A stretch of DNA of 64,000 nt. It comes from Riemerella anatipestifer_F. Its GTDB lineage: Bacteria > Bacteroidota > Bacteroidia > Flavobacteriales > Weeksellaceae. The position numbers and the translations under genes were made by a program. A model generated the notes under the pieces. That model was not told the DNA's origin, did not search any database, and saw only the letters and a list, made by a program, of their open reading frames with translations. This document shows, piece after piece, positions 23,388 through 32,338 of the stretch. Where the stretch lies: NCBI RefSeq assembly GCF_037861325.1, contig NZ_JAFELW010000007.1; one strand, 5' to 3'. How positions within the stretch are numbered: the first letter of the stretch is position 1; each line of letters starts with the position of its first letter.

Positions 23388-25121
23388 ATGAATATAAATG
23401 TTAGAACAGTCTTAGTTTGTGCGATGTTATTTTTTATTTTTGGGAATAATAAAGCACAATATATACCTAAAAATAATACTGAAATACTAAAAAAAGAAGC
23501 CAAAGTTTATGCTGAAAAAACTTATCAACAGCTTTCTGAAGACGAGAAAATAGGGCAACTTTTTATAGTTGCATTATATACTAATAAAGGGGAATCTTTC
23601 ATCAATCAAGTCAAGACATTGGTAGAGACGGAAAATATAGGAGGGCTTATATTGATGCAAGATGATACACGTAGGCATATAAGTTTAGTAAACGAACTTC
23701 AAGGTAAATCTAAAATACCTTTGATGATAGGTATGGATGCAGAGTGGGGACTTTACCAAAGGCTTCCAATAGCACACAAATTCCCTTGGGCAATGACGCT
23801 TGGGGCGATTCAGGATAATACGCTTATTTATGAAATGGCAGCCAAAATAGCTGAAGATTGTAAAAGAATGGGGATTTATTGGGATTTTGCTCCTGTGGTA
23901 GATGTTAACACCAATCCTATCAATCCCATTATAGGTAATCGTTCTTTTGGGTCTAATGTGAAAAAAGTGATAGAGAAAGGGTTGGCTTACAGTTATGGTT
24001 TGCAGGATAACGGCGTTTTGGCAAGTATTAAACACTTCCCTGGACATGGAGATACCGATACCGATTCTCATTTAGATTTACCTGTGGTTAATCATTCATT
24101 ACACAGACTTAATAAAGTGGAGTTAGCCCCATTTAAAGCACTTATGGATAAAAAAATAGGCGGTGTTATGGTGGCTCATCTCTATGTTCCGTCTTTGGAA
24201 AACCAAAAGGGAATTCCTGCTTCTATTTCGCATAATATTGTAACTAATTTGTTGAAAAATAAGTACGGTTATCAAGGGCTTATTATTACCGATGCTCTTA
24301 ATATGAATGCGGTTGCAAAAAGATTCAATCCAGGAGAGTTAGATTTAAGGGCTTTTAAAGCTGGTAATGATATTATGCTGTTCTCTCAAGATTTACCTTC
24401 TGGTAAAAGGTTAATTAAGAAGGCTTTGCAGTCTGGCGAGATTTCTCAAGATAGACTAAAAGAATCGGTAATGAAAATTCTAGAAGCAAAGTATCTACTA
24501 GGTTTACAAGATTTTAAACCTATTGATGCCAATAACATAGAAAGAGATTTAAATAATGATACTCATCAAAAATTAACGGAAAAGTTATACGCCAACGCTT
24601 TAACATTGATAAAAGATGAGGCAAAGGCTCTACCTTTAAAATCATCAAAATACTATTATTTACCTTTGGAGGAAGCTCCTTATCAAGACTTTATTAAAGA
24701 GCTTCAAAATGAACGAGAAGTGGAGCTTATTACAGAAGATAAACTAAATACTTTACCTCAAAATACTTCAATTATTGTAGGGCTTCATAAGGATAACAGC
24801 ACAGCATATAAGCCTTATAAAATATCTGCTAAATCTAAGGCAATTTTGGATAGAGTAGCAGCTAAGCATCAGTTGATATTAGTAGTGTTTGGTAGTCCTT
24901 ACGCCTTGAGAGATATAAATATAAAGAATTATCCAACGGTACTTGTGGCTTATGAAAATAATGAATTGTCTATGAAAGCTACTGCCAAAGGACTTTTAGG
25001 TAAAACTAAAATACACGGGCGACTTCCTGTGGTGGTAAATCAAGATTTAAAAGAAGGAGAGGGAATAGATGTGGAAGCAGTGAATAGCGGGATTGAATGT
25101 AGTACTAAAGTTAAAAACTAA
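23388..25121 (+). CDS. Glycoside hydrolase family 3, NagZ-like beta-N-acetylhexosaminidase
   Basis: Probably cleaves terminal N-acetylglucosamine residues, for instance from peptidoglycan fragments. From ATG 23388 the protein has 577 residues and a signal peptide (MNINVRTVLVCAMLFFIFGN ...), so it is exported. The TIM-barrel domain shows GLILMQDDTRRH, GMDAEWGLYQRL, FAPVVDVN and KHFPGHGDTDTDSHLDLP, the His/Asp loop that distinguishes NagZ-type GH3. LIITDALNMNAV carries the likely nucleophile Asp. The C-terminal part (about 400-577) is a smaller alpha/beta domain. Some relatives in this phylum are much longer because of a fused beta-lactamase-like domain, which is absent here. Confidence 0.88.
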   Translation: MNINVRTVLVCAMLFFIFGNNKAQYIPKNNTEILKKEAKVYAEKTYQQLSEDEKIGQLFIVALYTNKGESFINQVKTLVETENIGGLILMQDDTRRHISLVNELQGKSKIPLMIGMDAEWGLYQRLPIAHKFPWAMTLGAIQDNTLIYEMAAKIAEDCKRMGIYWDFAPVVDVNTNPINPIIGNRSFGSNVKKVIEKGLAYSYGLQDNGVLASIKHFPGHGDTDTDSHLDLPVVNHSLHRLNKVELAPFKALMDKKIGGVMVAHLYVPSLENQKGIPASISHNIVTNLLKNKYGYQGLIITDALNMNAVAKRFNPGELDLRAFKAGNDIMLFSQDLPSGKRLIKKALQSGEISQDRLKESVMKILEAKYLLGLQDFKPIDANNIERDLNNDTHQKLTEKLYANALTLIKDEAKALPLKSSKYYYLPLEEAPYQDFIKELQNEREVELITEDKLNTLPQNTSIIVGLHKDNSTAYKPYKISAKSKAILDRVAAKHQLILVVFGSPYALRDINIKNYPTVLVAYENNELSMKATAKGLLGKTKIHGRLPVVVNQDLKEGEGIDVEAVNSGIECSTKVKN

Positions 25122-25134
25122 TATTAAAAGGCAA

Positions 25135-26268
25135 ATGAAAATAGGTATTTTATGTTATCCTACTTATGGAGGAAGCGGTATTGTGGCTACCGAGTTAGGA
25201 ATGAGTTTAGCTCAAAAAGGTTATGAGGTACACTTCATTAGTTCTAACCTTCCCGCACGGTTGGATATGACCAACCCTAACATTTTTTTTCATAAAGTAA
25301 ATGTTGAAACCTATCCATTGTTTAAATATCAGCCGTATGATATTGCATTGTCTTCGGCTATTTATCAGGTAGTTAAACTTTATAAATTAGACCTCATACA
25401 TGCTCATTATGCTATTCCATATGCTTATGCAGCTTTTGTGGCAAAGCAGATGCTGAGAGATGAAGGTATTTTAATTCCCATAGTTACCACACTACATGGC
25501 ACCGATATTACTTTGGTGGGGCAACATCCTAGTTATAAGGCAGCGGTTCAGTTTTCTATCAATCATTCAGATGCGGTAACTTCCGTTTCGGAAAGTCTTA
25601 AAAAAGATACTTTAAAAGCCTTTACTATTAAAAAAGAAATACAAGTTATTCCAAATTTTATTGATAACGATTTATATAACAGTTTTGTAGGCTGTTGTAG
25701 AAGACAATTTGCAGAAGATAACGAAAAACTACTGATTCATGTTTCTAATTTAAGAAAAGTTAAAAGAATTCCTGATGTGTTAGAGGTATTTAAAAGAGTG
25801 CAGGAAAAAGTGCCAAGTAAACTGGTTATTATTGGCGAAGGTCCTGATATGGAGCTTATTAACGACTTTCTTATGGCTCACCCACACCTTATAGACAAAA
25901 TAAGGATTTTAGGTAAAACTAATGATTTGTACCAGATTTTAAAATGTACTGATGTGTTTTTGCTTCCTTCTGAGCAGGAGAGTTTTGGTTTGGCAGCGTT
26001 GGAAGCAATGGCGGCAGGGAATGCGGTGATTAGTAGTAATGCAGGAGGGATACCAGAGGTAAATATACAAGGAGAAACAGGCTTTTTGACGGAAGTGGGC
26101 GATGTGGAAACTATGGCTAAAAAGACCATCAATCTCTTGCAAGACGATGCTTTGCTCCAAAAAATGAAAGAAAGAGCAAAAGAAGTAGCCCTGCGTTTTG
26201 ATTTAAAAAATATTCTTCCACAATACGAGCAAATGTATCGTGAAACAATAGAATCTTTTAAAAGCTAA
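25135..26268 (+). CDS. bshA: N-acetyl-alpha-D-glucosaminyl L-malate synthase (bacillithiol)
   Basis: A GT4 enzyme that joins GlcNAc from UDP-GlcNAc to L-malate, the first step of bacillithiol synthesis. The ATG at 25135 gives 377 residues starting MKIGILCYPTYGGSGIVATE, the family start; an upstream in-frame ATG lies inside the GH3 gene and is rejected. VTTLHGTDITLVG, VSNLRKVKRIPDV and EQESFGLAALEAMAAGNAVI with the E-x7-E motif are all present. It follows GH3 by 13 bases and precedes DUF2851 by 13, so they form one unit. bshB and bshC are not in the window. Confidence 0.93.
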   Translation: MKIGILCYPTYGGSGIVATELGMSLAQKGYEVHFISSNLPARLDMTNPNIFFHKVNVETYPLFKYQPYDIALSSAIYQVVKLYKLDLIHAHYAIPYAYAAFVAKQMLRDEGILIPIVTTLHGTDITLVGQHPSYKAAVQFSINHSDAVTSVSESLKKDTLKAFTIKKEIQVIPNFIDNDLYNSFVGCCRRQFAEDNEKLLIHVSNLRKVKRIPDVLEVFKRVQEKVPSKLVIIGEGPDMELINDFLMAHPHLIDKIRILGKTNDLYQILKCTDVFLLPSEQESFGLAALEAMAAGNAVISSNAGGIPEVNIQGETGFLTEVGDVETMAKKTINLLQDDALLQKMKERAKEVALRFDLKNILPQYEQMYRETIESFKS

Positions 26269-26281
26269 CTTTACTCTTCGT

Positions 26282-27544
26282 ATGACCGAGCAACTACTGC
26301 AATATCTTTGGAATTTTAAACTCTTTAAAACTTTTGATTTTAAGGATACTAAAGGTAATAAGGTAGAGGTTTTAGATTTTGGTCAGTGGAATTCCGACGA
26401 GGGAGCCGATTTTTTGTTTGCTAAAATTAAATATCAAAATATTGTTTTAGCAGGAAGTATAGAATTGCATTTGAAATCTTCGGATTATCAACAGCATCAG
26501 CATCATTTGAATAGGCAATATGATAATATTATTTTGCATGTGGTCTATACTCACGATAAAGATGTGGAAGAGCTAGTTGAGAAAAATATCCCAACATTAG
26601 AGCTTAAAGATTATTTGGAAATTTCTACACTAGAGAAATATCAGCAGTTAAAGGCTCAAAATGAGTTTATTCCGTGTGAGAAGTTGATAGAGGTTTCTAA
26701 AATTCCGTTTCAGTTTTCAGAGGAAACTTTACTTAAAAAACTTGACCAAAAGTCTTTGGAAATAGAAACAGAACTTACTAAAACTAAAAATAATTACGAA
26801 GAAGTTTTGTTTCGGAATTTAGCGTATGCTTTTGGACTTAAAATCAACGCTTCCATTTTCAAACAAATGGCGGAAAGTGTAGGTTTTGCTATTGTAAATA
26901 AAATAAGGCACCATCAAAATCAATTAGAAGCCTTATTTTTTGGATTGAGTGGGTGGCTAGAAATGCCTTCCGATACTGAAACAGAGATGTGGAAAAGAGA
27001 GTTTGATTTTCTGAAAGCCAAATATCAATTGAATGATGCTTTTGTGGCTCCTAAATTTTTAAGATTAAGACCTGCGAATTTTCCTACAATAAGGTTGTCT
27101 CAGTTGGCTCATCTTTACCATTTGCATCAAAATTTATTTTCGAAGGTAATTAAAGCGTCTTGCCTTGAGGAGCTTTATGAATTGTTTACGCCAATTAAAG
27201 CATCGGAATATTGGGATAATCATTATAATTTCGGAAAATTAACGAATAAAAAATCAGTTAAAAAATTGACGAAGAGTTTTATAGATTTAGTTATTCTTAA
27301 TGCGGTTCTCCCTTTAAAATATACTTATCATAAACATTTGGAGGAAGAAATTTCCGAAACCATTTTAGATTTTTATCAAAATATTAAACCAGAAAAAAAT
27401 AGTATCATAGAGCAGTGGGAAGTTTTAAAAGTTCCTATTAAGACGGGTATGGACAGCCAAGCCTATTTATTTCAGTATAAAAACTTTTGTAGTCAGAAAA
27501 AATGTCTAACTTGCGGCATTGGATATCAACTTTTAAAAAGATAG
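26282..27544 (+). CDS. DUF2851 family protein
   Basis: A 420-residue soluble protein. The opening LLQYLWNFKLFKTFDFKDTKG and the motif GQWNSDEGADFLFAKI followed by GSIELHLKSSDYQQH are the conserved N-terminal block of DUF2851. Acidic residues plus E-x-H-x-K recall PD-(D/E)xK nuclease folds, which is only a resemblance. The C-terminus has a CxxC-type end (KKCLTCGIGYQLLKR) that could bind zinc. It lies between bshA and a PspC protein. Function unknown. Confidence 0.8.
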   Translation: MTEQLLQYLWNFKLFKTFDFKDTKGNKVEVLDFGQWNSDEGADFLFAKIKYQNIVLAGSIELHLKSSDYQQHQHHLNRQYDNIILHVVYTHDKDVEELVEKNIPTLELKDYLEISTLEKYQQLKAQNEFIPCEKLIEVSKIPFQFSEETLLKKLDQKSLEIETELTKTKNNYEEVLFRNLAYAFGLKINASIFKQMAESVGFAIVNKIRHHQNQLEALFFGLSGWLEMPSDTETEMWKREFDFLKAKYQLNDAFVAPKFLRLRPANFPTIRLSQLAHLYHLHQNLFSKVIKASCLEELYELFTPIKASEYWDNHYNFGKLTNKKSVKKLTKSFIDLVILNAVLPLKYTYHKHLEEEISETILDFYQNIKPEKNSIIEQWEVLKVPIKTGMDSQAYLFQYKNFCSQKKCLTCGIGYQLLKR

Positions 27545-27550
27545 AGGCTT

Positions 27551-27772
27551 ATGTTTGAAAATTTAAGACACAGATTTGAGCGTGAATGGTTTGGTGTACT
27601 TACTAGAATGGGGTCTAGACTAGGGATTCCTGTGTCAAAATTAAGGGTCTTTTTCATTTATTCTACATTTGCGACGGCAGGTGTATTTTTCCTTCTTTAT
27701 TTAGGGTTGGCATTCCTACTTTGGGTAAAAGATATTTTTATCGTAAGAAGACCTAGCGTATTTGATTTATGA
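27551..27772 (+). CDS. PspC domain small membrane protein
   Basis: A 73-residue protein with one or two hydrophobic segments after a basic N-terminus. RMGSRLGIPVSKLRVFFIYS followed by a hydrophobic stretch to FLLWVKD is the PspC layout (phage-shock protein C domain). It ends RRPSVFDL. Its stop overlaps the start of the GNAT gene (ATGATGA), so translation is coupled. A membrane-stress role is suggested only by the family name. Confidence 0.75.
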   Translation: MFENLRHRFEREWFGVLTRMGSRLGIPVSKLRVFFIYSTFATAGVFFLLYLGLAFLLWVKDIFIVRRPSVFDL

Positions 27773-28290
27773 TGAAGATACAAATAAAGCCTGTGAATAG
27801 TAATAATATTACTAAACTACAGGAAATCTATCGGTCTTATATAAATACTTTTCCAAAAGACGAACGCAGAGATGAAGCGGGTTTTTGGGCTTTAGCTAGA
27901 AAAGATTTTTCTCCTATAAGAGAAATTATAAGGGGAGAAGATAGTGTAGGCTATATTATTGTGTGGGATTTATCATTATGCTTGTTTGTAGAGCATTTTG
28001 AAATATATACTTCGTTTAGAAATCAAAATTTAGGTTCTCAAGTATTGAATTATTTAAAGAATAAATTTCCATTGGTAATCTTGGAATCAGAACCTGAAAA
28101 TTTAGGAGAGCTAGCATCTAGGAGGTTGGAGTTTTACCAGCGTAATGGTTTTGTAATTTTGGACAAAAATTATATTCAACCAGCTTATTCAAAGGGAAAA
28201 GTGCCTGTAAATCTATATTTGCTAGGGACGAATAACTCTGATGATTTATCCTTTCTTGTTAAAGAAATAAGGGATATAGTTTATAAGTGA
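27769..28290 (+). CDS. GNAT-family N-acetyltransferase
   Basis: A 173-residue acetyl-CoA-dependent acyltransferase. LCLFVEHFEIYTSFRNQNLG is the core strand and acetyl-CoA loop (RNQNLGS stands for the Q/RxxGxG/A motif A), followed by LEFYQRNGFVI typical of motif B. The acceptor is unknown. ATG codons at 27769 and 27772 are both possible starts. It is the last gene of the bshA unit and is followed by a small promoter-terminator unit. Confidence 0.78.
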   Translation: MMKIQIKPVNSNNITKLQEIYRSYINTFPKDERRDEAGFWALARKDFSPIREIIRGEDSVGYIIVWDLSLCLFVEHFEIYTSFRNQNLGSQVLNYLKNKFPLVILESEPENLGELASRRLEFYQRNGFVILDKNYIQPAYSKGKVPVNLYLLGTNNSDDLSFLVKEIRDIVYK

Positions 28291-28317
28291 AATTTTCTTA
28301 AAAAAATATGATATTTC

Positions 28318-28349
28318 TTGTTTTTTTTAAATAAAAAAGTGTATATTTG
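28318..28349 (+). promoter_or_regulatory. Promoter without a following ORF
   Basis: TTG at 28318-28320, 21 bases, then TATATTTG at 28342-28349. Transcription would start near 28357, and no ORF follows before a strong terminator. It is the promoter of the candidate small RNA. Confidence 0.6.
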
Positions 28350-28356
28350 GAGAGCA

Positions 28357-28454
28357 TAAGAAGAGAGGAGTAAATTTCTCTTAAGCAATAAATTTTTTTC
28401 ATCATTTGTGTTTTTAGAGTCATATTATCCCAAAAGATAGTATGACTCTTTTTA
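28357..28454 (+). ncRNA. Candidate small RNA of about 100 nt
   Basis: A consensus promoter is placed to start at about 28357 and a strong terminator closes at about 28454, with no start codon plus ORF between. The predicted RNA has a 5' hairpin (AAGAGA 28361-28366 with TCTCTT 28377-28382), an A/U-rich single-stranded middle with a U7 tract, and the terminator hairpin. That is the layout of a trans-acting sRNA. It lies between convergent genes. I do not recognise it as 6S, tmRNA, RNase P or SRP RNA. The prediction is from sequence signals only. Confidence 0.4.
28416..28454 (+). terminator. Intrinsic terminator
   Basis: AGAGTCATATTATC (28416-28429) pairs with GATAGTATGACTCT (28436-28449), 14 bp with one G-U pair and a 6-base loop, followed by TTTTT. 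It has a T tail only on the plus strand, so it serves the bshA-GNAT unit and/or the small RNA. Confidence 0.85.
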
Positions 28455-29510
28455 ATTAGTGATAGAAAGTCGCTCGTATTTGATTAAAAGTTCAATAAAG
28501 TAAGAGTAAGTAACTCTACCTTCTTGCTGATTAGATTTAAGAAATAAGTGGTTAGTTAATCCAAAAAAATCAGAAACGAGTCCTGTATGTTTATTTATGA
28601 AATCTTTCTCATAAGCTTGGTCTCGTCTCATTCCGTCGGAATATTCACTAAGAATTTTTTCAACAAATTGAGGTTCTGCATCTACTAACGAATTAAGCAA
28701 ACTCTTGAGGACAAAATATTGAGTGCTGTATTTCAGTTCGGTATTATCACTATTGATTCCTATGAGATAACCTATGAAATTAGCTTCTTGCTCCCTTGCG
28801 TAACCTAGCTGGTGGGCACTTTCGTGGGCTAGAGTGAATGGCAAATAAGTATCGGGAAGATTAGGGTTATATTGAGCTTCTGTAGAAAAGGGGTTGTAAT
28901 ATCCTAAAATACCTGTATCATTCATTATAAAAGAAAAAATACTAGGTTTGAAATTGGATATATCAGTTGTTATTTTAGAGTTTAAGCCTAAAGGAAGTTG
29001 CCTCTGTTGATTAAGAATTTCAGAGGTTACGATACTTAAATTTTTTATTTTAAAAACCCTGTTAGAATCTTCGGAAACCTGCATTCTACTTTCTTTGCAT
29101 AAGTTGAGGTATTTAATAGCGAGAGTTTTAGCTTCGTTAATACTAGGTTCTTCTTTGGGCAAAAGATTTATTATTGGTGGTTGAAAATAAGTCATTCCCC
29201 AAAAACTTTGATAGATGAAATAGAATATATTAACTCCTACTAATAGTTTTAGTAATGATTGTTTTTTCTTTCTAAATCTTAGAACTAAGCTATAAACGAG
29301 AGCTATAAATAAAACAATGTATAACACATCACCAATAGAAAAAGGAAACAAAGATGAAAGATATTGATGTATTTCTTTTTTTAGTTCAAAAAAAGAGTTG
29401 AAGAATTTAACGGCTAAAGCAATTTTGGAGAAAATATAGAATAAAACAAATTGGGCAAACAAAACGCCTGCCCAAAATCTTTTCTTTTTATGTAAATCAC
29501 TAGTGTGCAT
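28452..29510 (-). CDS. DUF3810 membrane protein, zinc-protease-like
   Basis: A 352-residue protein with three hydrophobic segments in the first 125 residues and a large extracytoplasmic part. LAHESAHQLGYAREQEANF contains HExxH plus a downstream glutamate, the gluzincin zinc site, so a metallopeptidase role is plausible but not shown for the family. The start at 29510 overlaps the MFS gene end by 11 bases, implying coupling. Last gene of the GtrA-PlsC-MFS-DUF3810 unit. Confidence 0.8.
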   Translation of the reverse strand: MHTSDLHKKKRFWAGVLFAQFVLFYIFSKIALAVKFFNSFFELKKEIHQYLSSLFPFSIGDVLYIVLFIALVYSLVLRFRKKKQSLLKLLVGVNIFYFIYQSFWGMTYFQPPIINLLPKEEPSINEAKTLAIKYLNLCKESRMQVSEDSNRVFKIKNLSIVTSEILNQQRQLPLGLNSKITTDISNFKPSIFSFIMNDTGILGYYNPFSTEAQYNPNLPDTYLPFTLAHESAHQLGYAREQEANFIGYLIGINSDNTELKYSTQYFVLKSLLNSLVDAEPQFVEKILSEYSDGMRRDQAYEKDFINKHTGLVSDFFGLTNHLFLKSNQQEGRVTYSYFIELLIKYERLSITN

Positions 29511-30978
29511 TACTAGAACTTTCAGAAAGAATAACGCCTTTCTTTTTTAGAATTTTAGGAGTGATAAAACCATAAAATGCCAAGTAGCTGAAGCATATTA
29601 CAGGAATAATGTACGAGAAATGTGTATAAGTCATTCCTAAAATTCCGTTTGGAGAAGTAAGGTCGTGGTCGCAAACCCACCCTTGTATTAGAGGGATAAC
29701 ACCACCTCCTAGAATCATCATTACCAAGAACGAAGAGGCTTTACCTGTGTTTTTACCAAGCCCTGCGATTGCCAAGTCAAAAATAGAAGGCCACATAATA
29801 GAACAAAATAATCCACCTGAAATAAAGAAATATTTGGCAATTTCTTTGTCTGGGTAAAATAAGCCTAAAATCATCATTACTGCACCAGCTACGCCAAAAA
29901 TCATTAGTGTTTTTCCTGCGTTTTTGCCACCTAGGAAACTCATAACGATAAAAATCAAAATCCAAATAGGGTAAATGTAAAATGCAGAAATATCTTTTCC
30001 ACTTAGATGGTTAGCACCTAAAATAATTCCGAATGCTATGAACGGAACAATAAATTTTAAAGCTAAATTAGTAGAAGACGAGGTATTGAAAACATTGATG
30101 CCTCCATTCCATCTTCCAATCATCAAGCTACCCCAATAGAGCGATACAAAAGGAGCAATATTATGTTCTAAAACATTACCAAATTCTGCTGTGTGTAATA
30201 AAGCAGGTAAATTACTAATAATAGAAACCTCAACACCTACATAAATGAAAATGGCAAGCATTCCTAATAGGAGTTGCGGATAATTAAAGATATTGAAAGA
30301 GGAATCTTTGTCTGTATTATCTACTTCATCTGAAGTGAGGTCTTTAGAAGGGTCTTCTATTTTAGAAAATAGCATAAATACCGCCACGAGTATAAAGGCA
30401 ATACCAAGTATGATAAACGGTAATTTAACATCGTTGAGGTTTAGGCTAGTATCTCCGTTGCCTTCCGTTCCAAAAAGAGCTAATCCTAACAAAATAGGAC
30501 CGATGGTAGTTCCCAAAGAGTTGATGCCTCCTGCTAAGGTTAGTCTGTGAGCACCAGTTTCGGGGCTTCCCATTTTAATAGCAAGAGGATTGGCAACAAT
30601 CTGTTGAACAGAAAATCCTAATCCTACAATAAACAAAGCTGTTAAAAAGAACCCAAAACTATGATTACTAGCTGCTGGTACAAACAAAAAGGCACCAATC
30701 GCAGAAATTACCAACCCGAAGGCTAAGGTCTTTTTATAGCCAAATTTTTGCAGAATATCACTAAACAAAGAAATGATGAAAAATATAACCGAACCTATGA
30801 AATAAGCAGCATAGAATGCCCACGCGACTAGTTGAGACTGCACCTGAGAAAGAGTAAAACTCTTCTTAAAAACAGGAATAAGAATATCGTTACTTGCGGC
30901 TACAAATCCCCAAAAGAAGAATACAATAATTAGGGATATAAATTGAGACCATTTGGTTTGTGCTGTATTTTGTTCCAT
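29500..30978 (-). CDS. Sugar MFS transporter (FucP-like)
   Basis: A 492-residue inner-membrane symporter with 12 predicted helices. VFFFWGFVAASNDILIPVFK and the following region resemble the FHS/FucP family (fucose/glucose-galactose proton symporters). SLGTTIGPILLGLALFG and GGVIPLIQGWVCD are also typical. There is a charged mid-loop (SKIEDPSKDLTSDEVDNTDK). The sugar is unspecified. It sits between plsC (41-base gap) and DUF3810 (overlap). Confidence 0.85.
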   Translation of the reverse strand: MEQNTAQTKWSQFISLIIVFFFWGFVAASNDILIPVFKKSFTLSQVQSQLVAWAFYAAYFIGSVIFFIISLFSDILQKFGYKKTLAFGLVISAIGAFLFVPAASNHSFGFFLTALFIVGLGFSVQQIVANPLAIKMGSPETGAHRLTLAGGINSLGTTIGPILLGLALFGTEGNGDTSLNLNDVKLPFIILGIAFILVAVFMLFSKIEDPSKDLTSDEVDNTDKDSSFNIFNYPQLLLGMLAIFIYVGVEVSIISNLPALLHTAEFGNVLEHNIAPFVSLYWGSLMIGRWNGGINVFNTSSSTNLALKFIVPFIAFGIILGANHLSGKDISAFYIYPIWILIFIVMSFLGGKNAGKTLMIFGVAGAVMMILGLFYPDKEIAKYFFISGGLFCSIMWPSIFDLAIAGLGKNTGKASSFLVMMILGGGVIPLIQGWVCDHDLTSPNGILGMTYTHFSYIIPVICFSYLAFYGFITPKILKKKGVILSESSSNAH

Positions 30979-31019
30979 TGTTAAAAATTATAAGAGCAAA
31001 GATAATTTATTATTTTATA

Positions 31020-31751
31020 TTACAGAGTGTTTTCTTCTAGTGTGTTTTTGATAAGTTGATGTGCCTTTACTTTAAGTTCCTCTACATTATAGGTTATAGG
31101 ATTATCAATAATCTCATTCAAGAATACTTTTATTTTACCAGGATAACCTTTAGAATTATCAAAAGGGAACATTTCCTTAAGCCCGATGAACGTAAATATA
31201 GCTAGTGGCATACTATGTTCCACCGCTAGGGAGAAGGCTCCGTTCTTAAAATCGTCTAGAATAATGCTTGTGTCATCAGGAACGCCACCTTCAGGGAAAA
31301 TCACCATATTTTGTCCACTTCTCATTCTTTCGGCAGACCTTGTGTACACTTCGGCTCTGCTTTTCGGGCTGTTTCTGTCCACCATCACCGCCACTCTCTT
31401 GTAAATAGTTCCGAAAATGGGGATTTTTACCAATTCTTTTTTTCCTACAAAACAAATAGGGTGATTAGGTAATAAGATAACCATCAGCATAACATCAATC
31501 ACAGAAGTATGGTTGGCAATTACAATGTATTGCGTGTTAGGATTGAGGTTTTTTGAAGTTTTTTTAATTAACTCGTATCTAAAGCCCATACCATAAAACA
31601 ATCCTAAAGCCCAAAGTCTAATAAAAAAATAGCAGATTTTATAGTGTTCTTTTCTGAAAGAAAAAAGATAAACAAACGGACCTAATACTAATACTAGAAA
31701 AATACCTAATATCACAAACCATAAACGCCATAAATAAACCAAAATCACCAT
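31020..31751 (-). CDS. plsC: 1-acyl-sn-glycerol-3-phosphate acyltransferase
   Basis: Adds the second acyl chain to lysophosphatidic acid at the inner membrane. The 243-residue protein has an N-terminal hydrophobic segment, the catalytic NHTSVID (H-x4-D) motif, the FPEGGVPDD acceptor-binding motif, and the intermediate GTIYKRVAVMVDR block. It lies 12 bases after the gtrA-like gene. Some plsC homologs acylate other lipids, so the substrate is by homology only. Confidence 0.9.
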   Translation of the reverse strand: MVILVYLWRLWFVILGIFLVLVLGPFVYLFSFRKEHYKICYFFIRLWALGLFYGMGFRYELIKKTSKNLNPNTQYIVIANHTSVIDVMLMVILLPNHPICFVGKKELVKIPIFGTIYKRVAVMVDRNSPKSRAEVYTRSAERMRSGQNMVIFPEGGVPDDTSIILDDFKNGAFSLAVEHSMPLAIFTFIGLKEMFPFDNSKGYPGKIKVFLNEIIDNPITYNVEELKVKAHQLIKNTLEENTL

Positions 31752-31763
31752 AATTTCAAAATT

Positions 31764-32222
31764 TTATCCGTTGAATACCACTCGTTTTTTCACACTATAG
31801 TTGAGTATAGATACTAGAGCAATGGCAGATACTTTGCTAAGTATTTCTCGGCTGAAAGTGAAGAACCATATTTTAAGATAAGTATCAAAAACCCACCAAA
31901 AGAAAACTTGGAAGAATATAAGGCTCAAAAAAGTAGAAAAAACAGAAACCCCCATAAAGTAAGCAAATTCTCTCTTTTTAGAATGTTTGCCCCTCTGAAA
32001 TACAAACCAAATACTCAAGAAATAGTTGGTAATAATGCCACTACTAGTAGACAAAATATTACTCAACGGATAGTGTACTCCCATAAAATCTACTTCCATA
32101 GAGAACCATTGAGGAATAAAGATACTAAACAACTTAAAAGAACCTATCTCTACTATAGCACTCAAACCACCTGCTATAATAAAGAATAGAATTTGTTTTT
32201 GTTTCAGTAGATGCTGTTTCAT
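31764..32222 (-). CDS. GtrA-family membrane protein
   Basis: A 152-residue protein with four hydrophobic segments and the layout of GtrA, a proposed flippase or partner for lipid-linked sugars: QILFFIIAGGLSAIVEIGSF at the start and STSSGIITNYFLSIWFVF in the middle, with KVSAIALVSILNYSVKKRVV at the end. First gene of a minus-strand unit with plsC. No GtrB/GtrC partner is beside it, so its lipid or sugar is unknown. Confidence 0.85.
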   Translation of the reverse strand: MKQHLLKQKQILFFIIAGGLSAIVEIGSFKLFSIFIPQWFSMEVDFMGVHYPLSNILSTSSGIITNYFLSIWFVFQRGKHSKKREFAYFMGVSVFSTFLSLIFFQVFFWWVFDTYLKIWFFTFSREILSKVSAIALVSILNYSVKKRVVFNG

Positions 32223-32229
32223 AAAGTGG

Positions 32230-32237
32230 CAAATTTA
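32230..32237 (-). promoter_or_regulatory. -7 promoter element for the gtrA-like unit
   Basis: Minus strand TAAATTTG, a full TAnnTTTG match, but only 7 bases before the ATG at 32222, giving a leaderless or nearly leaderless mRNA. The -33 box is unclear. Confidence 0.35.
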
Positions 32238-32338
32238 ACCTTAATAATTAAAGATGTAAAATATCCAGTGGAGTTTTTTTACAAAATGTAACAAAATATA
32301 GAAGCTTTGCGACTTATTGCATTATTAAAATAAAAACT

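Noticed and set aside
28357..28454. A short coding gene after the GNAT gene
   Set aside because: No ATG-led frame of useful length exists between the promoter and the terminator.
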